Assembly (NCBI GenBank): GCA_013140705.1
Contig: JABFSH010000034.1
Location: forward strand, 1 to 64,000
DNA from: Methylococcaceae bacterium
GTDB taxonomy: Bacteria; Pseudomonadota; Gammaproteobacteria; Methylococcales; Methylomonadaceae
Length of the DNA stretch: 64,000 nt
Direction of reading: 5' to 3'
The position numbers were made by a program, and so were the translations under genes. This document shows positions 1-9,400 of the stretch, piece by piece; positions within the stretch are counted from its first letter, which is position 1, and every line of letters begins with the position of its first letter. The notes below the pieces were generated by a model. That model ran no database searches. It was not told the origin of the DNA and saw only the letters and a program-made list of their open reading frames with translations.

Positions 1-94
1 GAATCAACGTATCCTGGCGTTCATCGAGTTTTTTAATGAGACCTTGGCAAAACCGTTTCGATGGACTTATATTGGCAAACCTTTGCTTGCATAG
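1..94 (+). pseudogene. IS630-type transposase, C-terminal tail (partial at window edge)
   Basis: Reading from base 2, the plus strand encodes about 30 residues ending at the TAG at 92-94. They include FIEFFNETLAKPFRW and TYIGKPL, which resemble the usual C-terminus of IS630-family DDE transposases (a YFN..MAKPF.WTY.GK type ending). Only this tail is inside the window, so it is unknown whether the upstream part is an intact element or a remnant. No inverted terminal repeat could be assigned downstream with confidence. It sits just upstream of the repeat-bracketed accessory block. Confidence 0.7.
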
Positions 95-196
95 GTTATC
101 GAGTGTATTTCAGAAGCTGGGTACTAGCCTGTAAAAATTGCACTTCTATAAGCCGTGTAAACAGGTTTCCTGGTTAAATCAGTAGAGTATCTTTTA

Positions 197-367
197 ACCT
201 AAAAAGCGCAGTTGAGCCAACCAATATTCCGTTCGCCCTGAGCCTGGTCGAAAGGTAACGGGATATTGGTTGGCTCACCCGATGGGTGAAAATGAGGAAA
301 TCCGTCCATGCTTCGACAACGCTCAGCACGAACGGATTTCCTCATTTTCAACGGCTCTTTTTAGGTT
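197..367. repeat. Composite palindromic repeat, left copy (two hairpins inside an outer inverted repeat)
   Basis: An outer inverted repeat (aacctaaaaag near 197 and ctttttaggtt near 357-367) encloses two long hairpins. Hairpin A (about 213-275) has arms gagccaaccaatatt and atattggttggctc. Hairpin B (about 288-348) has arms gaaaatgaggaaatccgt and acggatttcctcattttc. The loops carry the cttcgac...gctcagcacgaac motif seen in other repeats of the window. A reverse-complement relative lies at 5694-5838. The element looks non-coding. Confidence 0.8.
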
Positions 368-503
368 TAACTATTCAGCGCGAAGCACTAAAAGTCCTCT
401 CCAGCGGAGAAAGCACATGTTGTCACACTGAATAGTTACCGAAATTCTTCAAATTCGCCGTGTGAATAGTTACAATTAAGTCTACAAATGGCTTGGGAGA
501 ACC

Positions 504-2375
504 ATGCAAATTCGCCAATCGATAGGGCAGTTATGCCTTATAGCCATTATCCACACCATTTTTACAGGCACTCGCACTGCCTATGCCATAGAAACCTTGC
601 CCGATATAACCGTCACAGCACCGCAAAAATCGCTGGCCGATCGGGTAAATAATCTCCAGCTACTGGATAATGACGATATAACGATCGCCCATGAACGCAG
701 TATCTCGGATGTATTGACCGGGCTGCCTGGAATAACGTTAAGCCGGTCTGGTGGTTTTGGCCAGGCAGGCCCAATCTTTGTACGTGGCGCAGGAGGTCAG
801 GGCGTGATGACCCTGGATGATATTCCCTTGCTGCTGTCGCTTCCAGGCTTCCTCAATTTGGATACCATGCCTACAGAAGCTATCGAAAAGGCAGAAATCG
901 ACCGCGGACCTGGCGCGGCCTATTATCCATTTCAGTCATTGGGCGGCACGATACGCCTTTACACACACGATCGCCAAGATACAGGCGGCCGACTCTCTGT
1001 GGAAGGCGGCAGTTTCGGCATACTGCGAGAAACCCTGCAGGGTGGCCTTGCGGGCGATTTGGGCAGGATGACGGTAACCCTGAACCGCGCGGATGCCTTT
1101 AATGGCGGTCATCTGGCTGATCCTGAGGACAATCCCGAACGTGAACCCTCACATTTTAGCCAGGGCATCATGCGCTTCACGTCATTCTTGACATCGCGCC
1201 TGAAGTGGCAAGGTTCCATGCTCTATCGCAATTCGGCAACAGGCATCGACCAGTTCGGCATCGATAAACACAGCGTGGTGGCTTTGACGGATGATGCCAA
1301 TAGCATTGCCAGAGAAGAAACCTGGCTTGCCCAGAGCAGCCTGAATTTAAAAGCCACGTCAAACTGGGATAGCAATCTGCAACTGGGTTATACCCAACTG
1401 GCAACCCACCTGAATGCCGGGCCTTTACAAAATGGCGTGTTTACCCGCCTGTTTTTAGTCAATTGGCGTAATCAATACAAGATCATCGATGATCTTCAGA
1501 AAAAAACCCAGTGGCACATCACCTGGGGTGGACAAGGACGGCATGAACAAGGCGCAGCGCCTGTTATTGGTTTCAGTCAGGCACGAACGATGACGGCTGG
1601 CTTTATCGACATGCAGGCGCAGTACGGCGAAGTCAGCGCAGAAACCGGCGTTCGGCTTGAAAGTTTTGATCAGTTGGGACAGCATGCCTTATTCAAAGCA
1701 GCGGCGGCCTGGGACATCACCGCCGGTTTAACACTGCGTGCAACAGGCGGCACCGGCTACCGTATTCCGAGCTATACCGAACTGTTGTTTCTGTTCTTCG
1801 GCAATCCCGCGTTAAAGCCCGAACGCTCAACCAGCGGCAGCCTGGGTATTGAATGGTTTCCGGTAGCCTCCTTGAACATAAGCCTTAACGGCTATTATCA
1901 GCAATTCCATGAGCTTATCACCCCCGCTTACGAGCGTTTCCGGGGTCCCATTACGGTCAATGTGGCCGATGCCGGCATTGCCGGAATGGAAGCCGATGCC
2001 AAGTATGGCTGGACAGATGCTTTGGAGACCGGCATCAGCTATAGCTACAGCGATAGTCGCAACTTACAGAACAATAAGAACCTGACTTATCGACCGCAAC
2101 ATACCGCCCGGTTATGGGGGCAACAAAAAATGACACCGTTACCGCTAACGCTCTGGGCCGAAGCCGTTGTCCGCAGTGCAAGCTGGAATGATCTTGAAAA
2201 TACCTTGCCGATAGCAGACTCAGTTCAGGTCAATGCGGCCATCCGATATGCCATTTTCAACAAGGCCGAAATTTATCTGCGCGGCGAAAACCTGACCAAC
2301 AACCGAAGTTCTCAGCTCTACAGCGCCGCCATGCCGGGCATTGCCGTTTATGGCGGCTTTAAGCTGGATTTTTAA
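504..2375 (+). CDS. TonB-dependent outer membrane receptor (BtuB/FepA-like)
   Basis: This 623-residue protein has a signal peptide (about residues 1-28, ending near TAYA), a TonB-box-like PDITVTAP at about 33-40, and a plug domain with ISDVLTGLPGITL, FVRGAGG and the E-I-DRGPGAAYYP segment. A 22-strand-type barrel follows and ends in the C-terminal aromatic DF typical of BAM substrates. GGGAGA at about 494-499 precedes the ATG. It would import a siderophore, cobalamin or other metal chelate using TonB-ExbBD energy; exbB/exbD lie at 13.3-14.4 kb. The substrate cannot be told from sequence. It is the only plus-strand gene in the repeat-bracketed block and has no partner ABC genes nearby. Confidence 0.9.
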   Translation: MQIRQSIGQLCLIAIIHTIFTGTRTAYAIETLPDITVTAPQKSLADRVNNLQLLDNDDITIAHERSISDVLTGLPGITLSRSGGFGQAGPIFVRGAGGQGVMTLDDIPLLLSLPGFLNLDTMPTEAIEKAEIDRGPGAAYYPFQSLGGTIRLYTHDRQDTGGRLSVEGGSFGILRETLQGGLAGDLGRMTVTLNRADAFNGGHLADPEDNPEREPSHFSQGIMRFTSFLTSRLKWQGSMLYRNSATGIDQFGIDKHSVVALTDDANSIAREETWLAQSSLNLKATSNWDSNLQLGYTQLATHLNAGPLQNGVFTRLFLVNWRNQYKIIDDLQKKTQWHITWGGQGRHEQGAAPVIGFSQARTMTAGFIDMQAQYGEVSAETGVRLESFDQLGQHALFKAAAAWDITAGLTLRATGGTGYRIPSYTELLFLFFGNPALKPERSTSGSLGIEWFPVASLNISLNGYYQQFHELITPAYERFRGPITVNVADAGIAGMEADAKYGWTDALETGISYSYSDSRNLQNNKNLTYRPQHTARLWGQQKMTPLPLTLWAEAVVRSASWNDLENTLPIADSVQVNAAIRYAIFNKAEIYLRGENLTNNRSSQLYSAAMPGIAVYGGFKLDF

Positions 2376-2391
2376 CCTGTAGATCACCCCC

Positions 2392-2426
2392 CAGGTCAGG
2401 GAACGCTAAACGCGAACCCTGACCTG
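2392..2426. terminator. Hairpin between convergent genes
   Basis: The perfect 10-bp stem caggtcaggg / ccctgacctg has a 15-nt loop. It lies just after the TonB receptor stop and before the end of the convergent minus-strand gene. No strong T-run follows on either strand, so it may be a weak bidirectional terminator or a 3' stabilising stem. Confidence 0.5.
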
Positions 2427-2443
2427 TTACTACCCTTCGCAAT

Positions 2444-3365
2444 TTATGGCAACAGAGTCAATATCAGCGACGCGTCATCCGCGTAGTGCCCGGCGAATTC
2501 TGTGGCCCCCGCACCGGTGCCAAGATAGCATCCCACCTTCCTAGAGGTCGGATGATATTCATCAATGCAGGAGCCGTAGGTCGCTGAAACCACAAGGGGA
2601 AGCTGCAGGATAGCACCGTTCGGAACGCTGAACATATCATGCATGATCACGTTCTTGGCGGCCGTCGTGCCGTTGTTGGTCACCGTGATGGTATAAGTCA
2701 GCGGTTTGAGTATCTCCACGGCCTGTGGCGGGTCCGCAACAAGGGTAAGAGCAAGATCCTCATCCTCCAACAAAAATGGTGTGCCAGTGATGATGGCGGT
2801 GACCCTGGCGCCTCCCAAATACCTGTCGATAGATGTTTGTTCAAAGACACCGTGAAAATCGTAAGTCTCAAACAATACAGAATAATCCCCGACTACTGTG
2901 GAGACGGCTACGCTCGGGCAGGCGCACACTTCTTTATTGTTTTTGGAATAGAGACCCTTGTCATCGAATGTGGCTGAAAAAAAGGGGGGGGCATCAGTAA
3001 GTTCTGCACTACATGCAACCTTGACTTTGGAGGTAACTCGACACATGACCCTGTTACTAGAGGCGCTTCTCCGGGCCCACGGCGCCAAACTGGAGCTGAC
3101 CATCGACCATCGTAGCCTTCAGGTCTTTCGGGACTTTCGTTAATACCGCCGTGGCTCCCGCCACGGCGGTGCTGCCCCGGTTTTTTAGTTGCGCCTGATA
3201 GTTCAAGTCATATTGCGAGCGATTGATTTTGGTTTTGCTGACCAGCACATAGTTGACAATGCTCTGAGTTTTCGGCTTTTCCGTACTAAAAATGGGCAGT
3301 GAGACTGAGCCTAGCAATAACAACAACATTGCGGCCAGCCATCTGTGGAATTTGTAGATTTTCAT
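2444..3365 (-). pseudogene. Secreted DUF11-like protein, interrupted by a frameshift
   Basis: Two overlapping minus-strand reading frames appear to be one gene. The 5' part (3365-3057) starts with a signal peptide (KFHRWLAAMLLLLLGSVSLP) and a region with VLVSKTKINRSQYDLNYQAQ and KNRGSTAVAGATA. The 3' part (frame open from about 3103 to 2444) has a DUF11-like segment, TYTITVTNNGTTAAKNV, with several cysteines near the C-terminus. Frame 1 stops at 3057, where frame 2 continues as ASSNRVMCRVTSK. The second frame's first ATG has no secretion signal, so independent translation would be odd. A single indel between about 3057 and 3103 is the simplest explanation. The C8T7 homopolymer on the coding strand lies about 70 bp further in. 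It is downstream of, and probably co-oriented with, the PEP-CTERM gene (gap 176 nt). Function unknown; probably extracellular. Confidence 0.65.
2977..2991 (-). repeat. Homopolymer tract (A7G8 on plus; C8T7 on coding strand)
   Basis: Seven A followed by eight G on the plus strand fall inside the coding part of the frameshifted secreted protein (codons for D-A-P-P-F-F-S). Such tracts are prone to slipped-strand mispairing and to sequencing error. As assembled, the tract itself keeps the downstream frame open. Confidence 0.75.
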
Positions 3366-3541
3366 AGTTTCATCCTCTTACTAAGGCTTTCAACAAGACA
3401 ACGTGCATTTGCCTAGGCAAGTTTGTTGCCATGCAAGACAGCCGCATCGTTGTCATTAATTTTGTCCACACCAGCCAATAGTCCGTGAATGTTGCGCGGC
3501 AAATCCACTCCATATCAAGCTACCAGCTACTAATCAACCAT

Positions 3542-5566
3542 CTATATTCCTAATCGCCGCTGCCTTGAAACGTATAACATTCCCATCAGAGCACTGCCCA
3601 TAAGCCAAACAGCGGCGGGCAACGGTACTGCCGAAGTCACCCGCAACTGAACGTCGTTGGTTCCATACACGGCGGCAAAATTGAGACCGCTGAAAGCGCT
3701 GGTATCGAGAAAATCAAACGCTCCGCTGCCGGTTCCGCTAAAGAGGACTAGGGTGAATATATCGTCGACCGAGGGCTGAAAGCCCCCGAAACTGGAGACC
3801 TTTAATGTTCCTCCGAAGATGGAGTTACCACTGATGCTCAACGTGTCGACAGAGCTCAGACCACCGATCTCGATATCCAATATCCCACTTGCGGCTTGGG
3901 CATAGTCGCCGGCAATCGTCAGATTGCCGATCCCGCCCTTGCCGGGAGCGACAATGCCTTGATTGACGAGGTCATTGGTCCCGAAAGGATCTAATGTACC
4001 AGTGCCCTCTAATCGACCTGAAGCGCCATTCATTAATGTTGATTGAGTGCTATTCCCGAAAATCGCTCCGCTGTCGACGTTGATCAGGCCCTGGTTGGTG
4101 AAGTTGTTTGTCAACCGGAGCGTGCCCGCCTGCACATCGACGGTGCCGGTATTGTTGAAGGTGCTATCGATTGTCGTGGTGCTGTTACCCTGCTTATTGT
4201 AGGCGCCGCTGTTGTTGAAGACGTTGCTGCCGCTTGCGAGTACACCGAGCTGCGTGCTGAAGGCGTTGGTGTCGTTCCAGGTTCCGCTGTTATTGATCGT
4301 GCTGCCGTTGACCAGAATCTGATTGCCGCTGAGACTCGTGTTGCCGCTCCAGGTTGTGGTGCCGATCGTATTAATTACCCGGTTGCCGCTAATCGTCTTG
4401 TTGAGGGCGCCGCTAACGGCTACGCCACCGTTGAAGTTGGTGGTACCGGCACCACTCTGGGTGCCGCTCGTCCAGTTTGAAGCACCGCTAATCGTGGTCG
4501 TACCGGTGCCGGTCAGCGTGCCGGCAGACTGGTTGAAGCTCGCAGAGTTGAAATTATCATTAACCGTGAGTGTTCCACCGGTGACGGACAGTTCTCCGCC
4601 ATGCGTGGTCGTGCCGGTCAGGATCGCGTTGGTGTTCGCTCCAGTGACTTGAAAACGGCCGGTGCCTGTGGTCGTGATACTGTTGAGATTATGTGTGCCG
4701 CCCCCAAACGCCAGCGTCGCCCCGCTCACCATGTTGAAACTGGCGTCACTGGTGCCGCCACCCAACAAGCTCAACGTGCCCGTCTGCACATCGACGGTGC
4801 CGGTATTGTTGAAGGTGCTATCGATTGTCGTGGTGCTGTTACCCTGCTTATTGTAGGCGCCGCTGTTGTTGAAGACGTTGCTGCCGCTTGCGAGTACACC
4901 GAGCTGCGTGCTGAAGGCGTTGGTGTCGTTCCAGGTTCCGCTGTTATTGATCGTGCTGCCGTTGACCAGAATCTGATTGCCGCTGAGACTCGTGTTGCCG
5001 CTCCAGGTTGTGGTGCCGATCGTATTAATTACCCGGTTGCCGCTAATCGTCTTGTTGAGGGCGCCGCTAACGGCTACGCCACCGTTGAAGTTGGTGGTAC
5101 CGGCACCACTCTGGGTGCCGCCCGTCCAGGTTGAAGCACCGCTAATCGTGGTCGTACCGGTGCCGGTCAGCGTGCCGGCAGACTGATTATAAGTGGCGAG
5201 TGCCGAAGCACCATTCAGCGTAAGCAACGCGTTCGTAACGGTAGTGTTAGCCACATTGGTGTAAGCCCCGCTGACAGTCAGAGATCCGCTGCCATTGATC
5301 AGCAGGATTTCCTGGCTGGTCAGGGAATTGATGGTGTCGGTACCGCTGCGGTGGGTAATTGTGCGAACTAAGGCTGCACCCACATCGAGTGTGGCATCGT
5401 CAGCGACGCCTGGCAGTGCAGGGTTACTGCTCCAGTTGGCGGTAACATCCCAAAAACCGTCCGCGTTGGTCGTCCAGTTAACTGGTGATGCGCCAGACAT
5501 CGGTATTTGTAAGAGGGACAACATGCTCATGAAGCCCACAACGGCGCTACGCTGTTTTCTTTTCAT
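3542..5566 (-). CDS. PEP-CTERM surface protein with autotransporter-like Thr/Ser/Asn-rich repeats
   Basis: This 674-residue protein starts with a signal peptide (about 1-26, KRKQRSAVVGFMSMLSL) behind a good AGGAG site. A passenger rich in G, T, S and N follows. The C-terminus is a PEP-CTERM sorting signal: VPLPAAVWLMGSAL, a hydrophobic stretch, then RQRR (about 648-672). In this family the signal is recognised by an exosortase (XrtA/EpsH type) and the protein is delivered to the envelope or exopolysaccharide matrix. No exosortase gene is in the window. The passenger holds two nearly identical 137-residue blocks (about residues 128-264 and 346-482) encoded by a direct DNA repeat. The N-terminal WTTNADGFWDVTANW resembles starts of autotransporter-type repeat proteins, but no beta-barrel translocator is present. 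Confidence 0.85.
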   Translation of the reverse strand: MKRKQRSAVVGFMSMLSLLQIPMSGASPVNWTTNADGFWDVTANWSSNPALPGVADDATLDVGAALVRTITHRSGTDTINSLTSQEILLINGSGSLTVSGAYTNVANTTVTNALLTLNGASALATYNQSAGTLTGTGTTTISGASTWTGGTQSGAGTTNFNGGVAVSGALNKTISGNRVINTIGTTTWSGNTSLSGNQILVNGSTINNSGTWNDTNAFSTQLGVLASGSNVFNNSGAYNKQGNSTTTIDSTFNNTGTVDVQTGTLSLLGGGTSDASFNMVSGATLAFGGGTHNLNSITTTGTGRFQVTGANTNAILTGTTTHGGELSVTGGTLTVNDNFNSASFNQSAGTLTGTGTTTISGASNWTSGTQSGAGTTNFNGGVAVSGALNKTISGNRVINTIGTTTWSGNTSLSGNQILVNGSTINNSGTWNDTNAFSTQLGVLASGSNVFNNSGAYNKQGNSTTTIDSTFNNTGTVDVQAGTLRLTNNFTNQGLINVDSGAIFGNSTQSTLMNGASGRLEGTGTLDPFGTNDLVNQGIVAPGKGGIGNLTIAGDYAQAASGILDIEIGGLSSVDTLSISGNSIFGGTLKVSSFGGFQPSVDDIFTLVLFSGTGSGAFDFLDTSAFSGLNFAAVYGTNDVQLRVTSAVPLPAAVWLMGSALMGMLYVSRQRRLGI
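4121..5185 (-). repeat. Near-identical 411-bp direct repeat inside the PEP-CTERM gene
   Basis: Bases 4121-4531 and 4775-5185 match with only a few substitutions (for example gcctgc/gtctgc and ccgctcgtccagttt/ccgcccgtccaggtt). The period is 654 bp, or 218 codons, so the duplication keeps the frame. The unit encodes NQSAGTLTGTGTTTISGAS through NNTGTVDVQ. The near-identity suggests recent duplication or ongoing gene conversion. Confidence 0.9.
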
Positions 5567-5693
5567 TGAATTCTCCTAGATTTGAGATTAAATTTTAATT
5601 AACGCACTAAACGCCTCCAAAGAGTTGATACGTTTTAAATTGCCTTGATCATATTTTCTCTGAGCGATAGCTGAGCAATTATCCAAAATGAGC

Positions 5694-5838
5694 AGTTGAA
5701 AATGGGAAATCCGTTCATGCTGTGCCTAATCGAAGCATGAACGGATTTCCTCATTTCCATCCGTCGGTTGAGCCAGCCAAAATTCTCTTTACCCTTCGAC
5801 TAAGCTCAGGGCGAAAAGAATTTTGGCTGGCTCAATTG
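5694..5838. repeat. Composite palindromic repeat, right copy (inverted relative to 197-367)
   Basis: Two hairpins occur in the reverse order of the left copy. The first (about 5698-5755) has arms gaaaatgggaaatccgttcat and atgaacggatttcctcatttc. The second (about 5770-5836) has arms gagccagccaaaattct and agaattttggctggctc. Its loop ttcgactaagctcagggcgaa is the complement of the left-copy loop. It lies upstream of the PEP-CTERM start. Confidence 0.8.
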
Positions 5839-5937
5839 TCCATTTTGGGGTTATGAAATTTATTCTTAATTTCTGATTAAGATTTATACACCCTAGCATC
5901 TAACGAATGACTAACGGATTGTCAGTAATTAAAAATA

Positions 5938-6201
5938 TAAATTCCTGATTACTTATGAGCTTCAGCCAATATCAAAGAGCCTTAAGTTCCCAAAAAACGT
6001 CGCCCCGGCATGGATTGCCGGGGTCCAGGCTACACGGACGTAAACCCAGCGATTAGTTCTCCTTATGAGTCACATCCCTGTTTTCTGGATCCGGCAACTG
6101 CTCCTGCCTCCTTGCAGTCGACCGGCAATCCATGCCGGTATGACGGCTACTTGAGTGTTTGCTTTTTCAGCTGAAGCTTGGGGGTAATCAGGTATAAATT
6201 T
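5938..6201. mobile_element. MITE-like non-coding element, copy 1
   Basis: Terminal inverted repeats of about 27-30 bp are visible: attcctgattacttatgagc then ttcagc at the left, and gctgaagcttgggggtaatc then aggtataaatt at the right. Inside is a second inverted pair, ccggcatggattgccggggtccagg at about 6004 and gaccggcaatccatgccggtatgac at about 6120-6145. No open reading frame is present. A second copy in the opposite internal orientation is at 19923-20239. The size (about 265 bp), the TIRs and the lack of a transposase fit a MITE mobilised in trans. Confidence 0.7.
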
Positions 6202-6228
6202 GAATTTTGCAGGTAAATGAGATCGTAG

Positions 6229-6420
6229 TAATACCAATCCCAATATGGTGCTTATTGAATCCCCCTCAACCTAACCTTCTCCCGATGGAGAAGGGATAGC
6301 GAGTAAATTTATTGGGATTGGGTTTGGGTTTGGTATAAGTAGCCTCGATGTAGTGTAACGAAATCGAGGAATAACGAATCCCAGAAAACCTCGATTCCGC
6401 AAGCTGCATCGAGGCTACGC
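6229..6420. repeat. Two further inverted repeats between the MITE-like element and the regulator gene
   Basis: The first pair is ataccaatcccaatat near 6231 and tattgggattgggtttgggtttggtat near 6310-6336, with a tail aaccttctcccgatggagaaggg hairpin inside. The second pair is gtagcctcgatgtag (6339-6353) and ctgcatcgaggctac (6404-6418), with inner arms aaatcgagga / cctcgattccg. They fill the space downstream of the regulator's stop and could act as a transcription barrier. No gene is seen here. Confidence 0.6.
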
Positions 6421-6437
6421 TAATGCGGCGGGGTGGC

Positions 6438-9400
6438 TTACAGGGACAGTTGCCGGTATAGAATCTCGGTGGCTTCCGACGGTTTAGAGCCCTGCATGCG
6501 GGCCAGGATTTTCCGGCAACGATGGTAGGTATTGACCGCTTCGCTACGATTACCGGCGGCATCATGACAAAGCATCAGTAATCGATAAAACTCTTCGGCC
6601 AGCGGGTCCTGCTCCAGATAGCGTTCAAATAGCGCCGACGCGATGGTATATTGTCCCGTTCCTTGCCAATGCATGCCGACGGACTTTATTTGTCGCAAGA
6701 ATTTCTGCCGTATTTTCTCGCTCATGGCGAATATCCAGGGTTGATCGCAATCGCTGCCAAGAAAAGCCCCCTGGTAAAGGTGCAAGACTTTCCCCGTCAG
6801 ATGCGCAAGTCGATCTTCGTTGACAGATGAATGCTTGAGCAAGTCTTCGATTTCATTCATGAGTCGTTCCATATGCCAGACATCCACCCAGCAGCAGGCT
6901 GGATTTAATGTGACCTTGCCTTCGCTAAGCAGGATGGCGTCATCCCGGCCCAGTAATTTACGCAGACGATGCAAGGCCATATCAAAGGCGCTGCGAGCCG
7001 ATGTGGCTTCCGCCTCCGGCCAGAACAGATCCGCCAGTCTTGCGCTGGTAACGTTTCTGCCACCCAAGGCGATGATGGCCTTGAGCAAATCCAGCGTTTT
7101 TTTCTGCATCTTGCCGGTGTGGCGGAATGGCAGGTCTTCCAGCACAAGCGAAAAACGGCCCAGGGTATACATTTTCACGGGCCACGGCCATGCTTCGATC
7201 AATTCTGCTGGTGGCACCATTCCACGTTTGTGAACCAGGCGGATGACATAATCTGTTTCGATGTCATGTTGCAACGCAATGCCGCATAGCTCCGACATGA
7301 ACTCAGGCAACCAGAAGGGATGTGCATTCATATAGCCATGTTGGCGCCCGTGCGCGAAGGCCTTGCCAATGGCGGCGAGCAGCTCGGCCCCGGATGCCGT
7401 GCTTTTTAGCGCCAAATGGCATTCGGCCAGCAAGGCGTTAAAACCGAAGATGTAACTGGGCATTTCGTCCGCGAACTCATGCAAAATCGCCAATTCCCGC
7501 TTTGCTGCGTCGAAATCGCCAAGGCCGATCAGGGCATGAATCAACCCTATCCTGCCAAAATTATGCTGTAGCGGCGTTCCGGTGGCTTCGGTGATGGCCA
7601 TTGAGGCCTTGACTGCGTCCAGGGCACCCGCCGCTTCGCCACGCAGAAGGCAGAGTCCTGAGCGCAGATAGTGAACGAATGAATTATCTATGCGCCGCCA
7701 ATGCAGCCTTAGTTTTTCCATGTGCAGCAATGCTGCTTCTGCTTGCTCGCCATTCCCGGCACTTAAATGCGCGTGCACCAGCAGCCCGTATAAAATAGCG
7801 TCAAATACGTTGATGCCTTGCGCTCTGGCGATGGTCAGCCCATTGTCGACATGGCGACAGGCGGCATCATGATCGGCGGATTGAACCGCATAAATTGTGC
7901 TATAGGCTGCCAAGGAGATTGTTATCACCGGAGGCGTCTCGTTCAGTTCCATGCAGGTTCGGATCGCATCCAGAGCCTGGGCCGAGGCTTCCATATCCCC
8001 TTTATGCAAATAATAAACCACAACAAAATCGGAGGCCGGCATTTGCTCGTTCGGTTTAAATCCAGGACTTGTGAGGAGTTGCAGGGCGCGCCGAGCCCAA
8101 ATCGGCAGCAGCGGATGGCCTGGATGCCGATAAAAAATGCCAATCCCTGCGGCTAAAACCTGGGCTTCGATTTCGGGAGGGAGCGATGCACCATGGCGGG
8201 CATACAACACTTCCATTTCGGGTAACCAGGCATCGACACCGTGGGCATCGGACCATTCCATATAAAAACTGCGCAGCGCCAAGGAGCAGGTTAAGAACCG
8301 GCCTGTGATGTCATTGTCGCTTTTGAACAAGGTATTGGCCTTTTCCAGACCGGCCCGGCTTAAAGCGGGGTTAAAAGGCTGTTCCGCCGCAGCTTGCCAA
8401 TACAGCATCCAGGGCTGTTGCACAACGATGTCTTCGGGAAATCGGCCAATCCAGGCGGACAAGGTTTTGTACCGGCCATGCGCCAGCATTGCCGCTGCCT
8501 GCCGGTTAATCAGACGCATGAGCTCAGGCCAGTCGGAGGCTTCGGCATAAAGACCCAGTGCATCATCGATGGCGCCTTCCTGCTCGGACAGATGGGCGGC
8601 TTGTATGCGAATAGTTGCCAGTTCGTGTTCCGGCCATATTTTCCCAGCCTGGATACAAAGAAATTCGCGGAAAAGCGGATGAAATTCGTAGCGGAACGGC
8701 TCGCTGATCCGGCCGATAAACAGTCGGTGCTGAAAGAGCCGCTCCAACAAAAGTTCTATATTTTGTGTGCCGGTCATGCACCGGGCCGATAGCTCGGTAA
8801 AGCTCGAAAACATCCCCAAGCGCAGCAGGGCATCACGGTCTTGCTCCGAAAAGGCAGCGAAAATCTCGCCGGTAAAATAATCAAATAGAGCCTGACGGGC
8901 GATATTCCTTGCTTGCGGCAAACAGGTCGAGCCTTTTTGGCGAATATATTCGAGCAACAGCACCAGTCCGGCAACCCATCCTTGAGCCAGATCCACTAAG
9001 GTTGCCAGCACGGACTGATCGATACCCGACTCGGTGGCAATCGCATGCATCTCGGTCGCCGTGAATTTAAGCTCGTCCCAGGCCAGCAAGGCGATTGACC
9101 GGTTTGCGCACAGCCTCGCGAAGCTGTCCGGTGGGACGAACCGGCTGATAACAATAACGCAAAACTGCGGCGGCGCTTCTGATAACGCAACCTGTACGGC
9201 ATCGCAGAATGCTTGGGAGCCAGACGCCTCCTGAAAATTATCCAAAACCAACACGCTGTTTTCAGGATATCTTGCGAATAACTGACGAAAGAACCGACGG
9301 GAATAACCCTGAATATCTCCCAGATATTCAGGGGTCAGCAGTTGAAGCGCGTTTTTAGTCCTGGGAAACTGCGCAATGACGGTTTCACGCAAATAGTAAA

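Noticed and set aside
4043-5134. Plus-strand frames across the PEP-CTERM repeats
   Set aside because: They mirror the duplicated minus-strand repeat and have no recognisable domain.
3542-5566. Type V autotransporter
   Set aside because: The C-terminus is a PEP-CTERM signal and there is no beta-barrel translocator.
197-6420. CRISPR array
   Set aside because: The repeats are palindromic, few and irregularly spaced, with no regular spacers and no cas genes.
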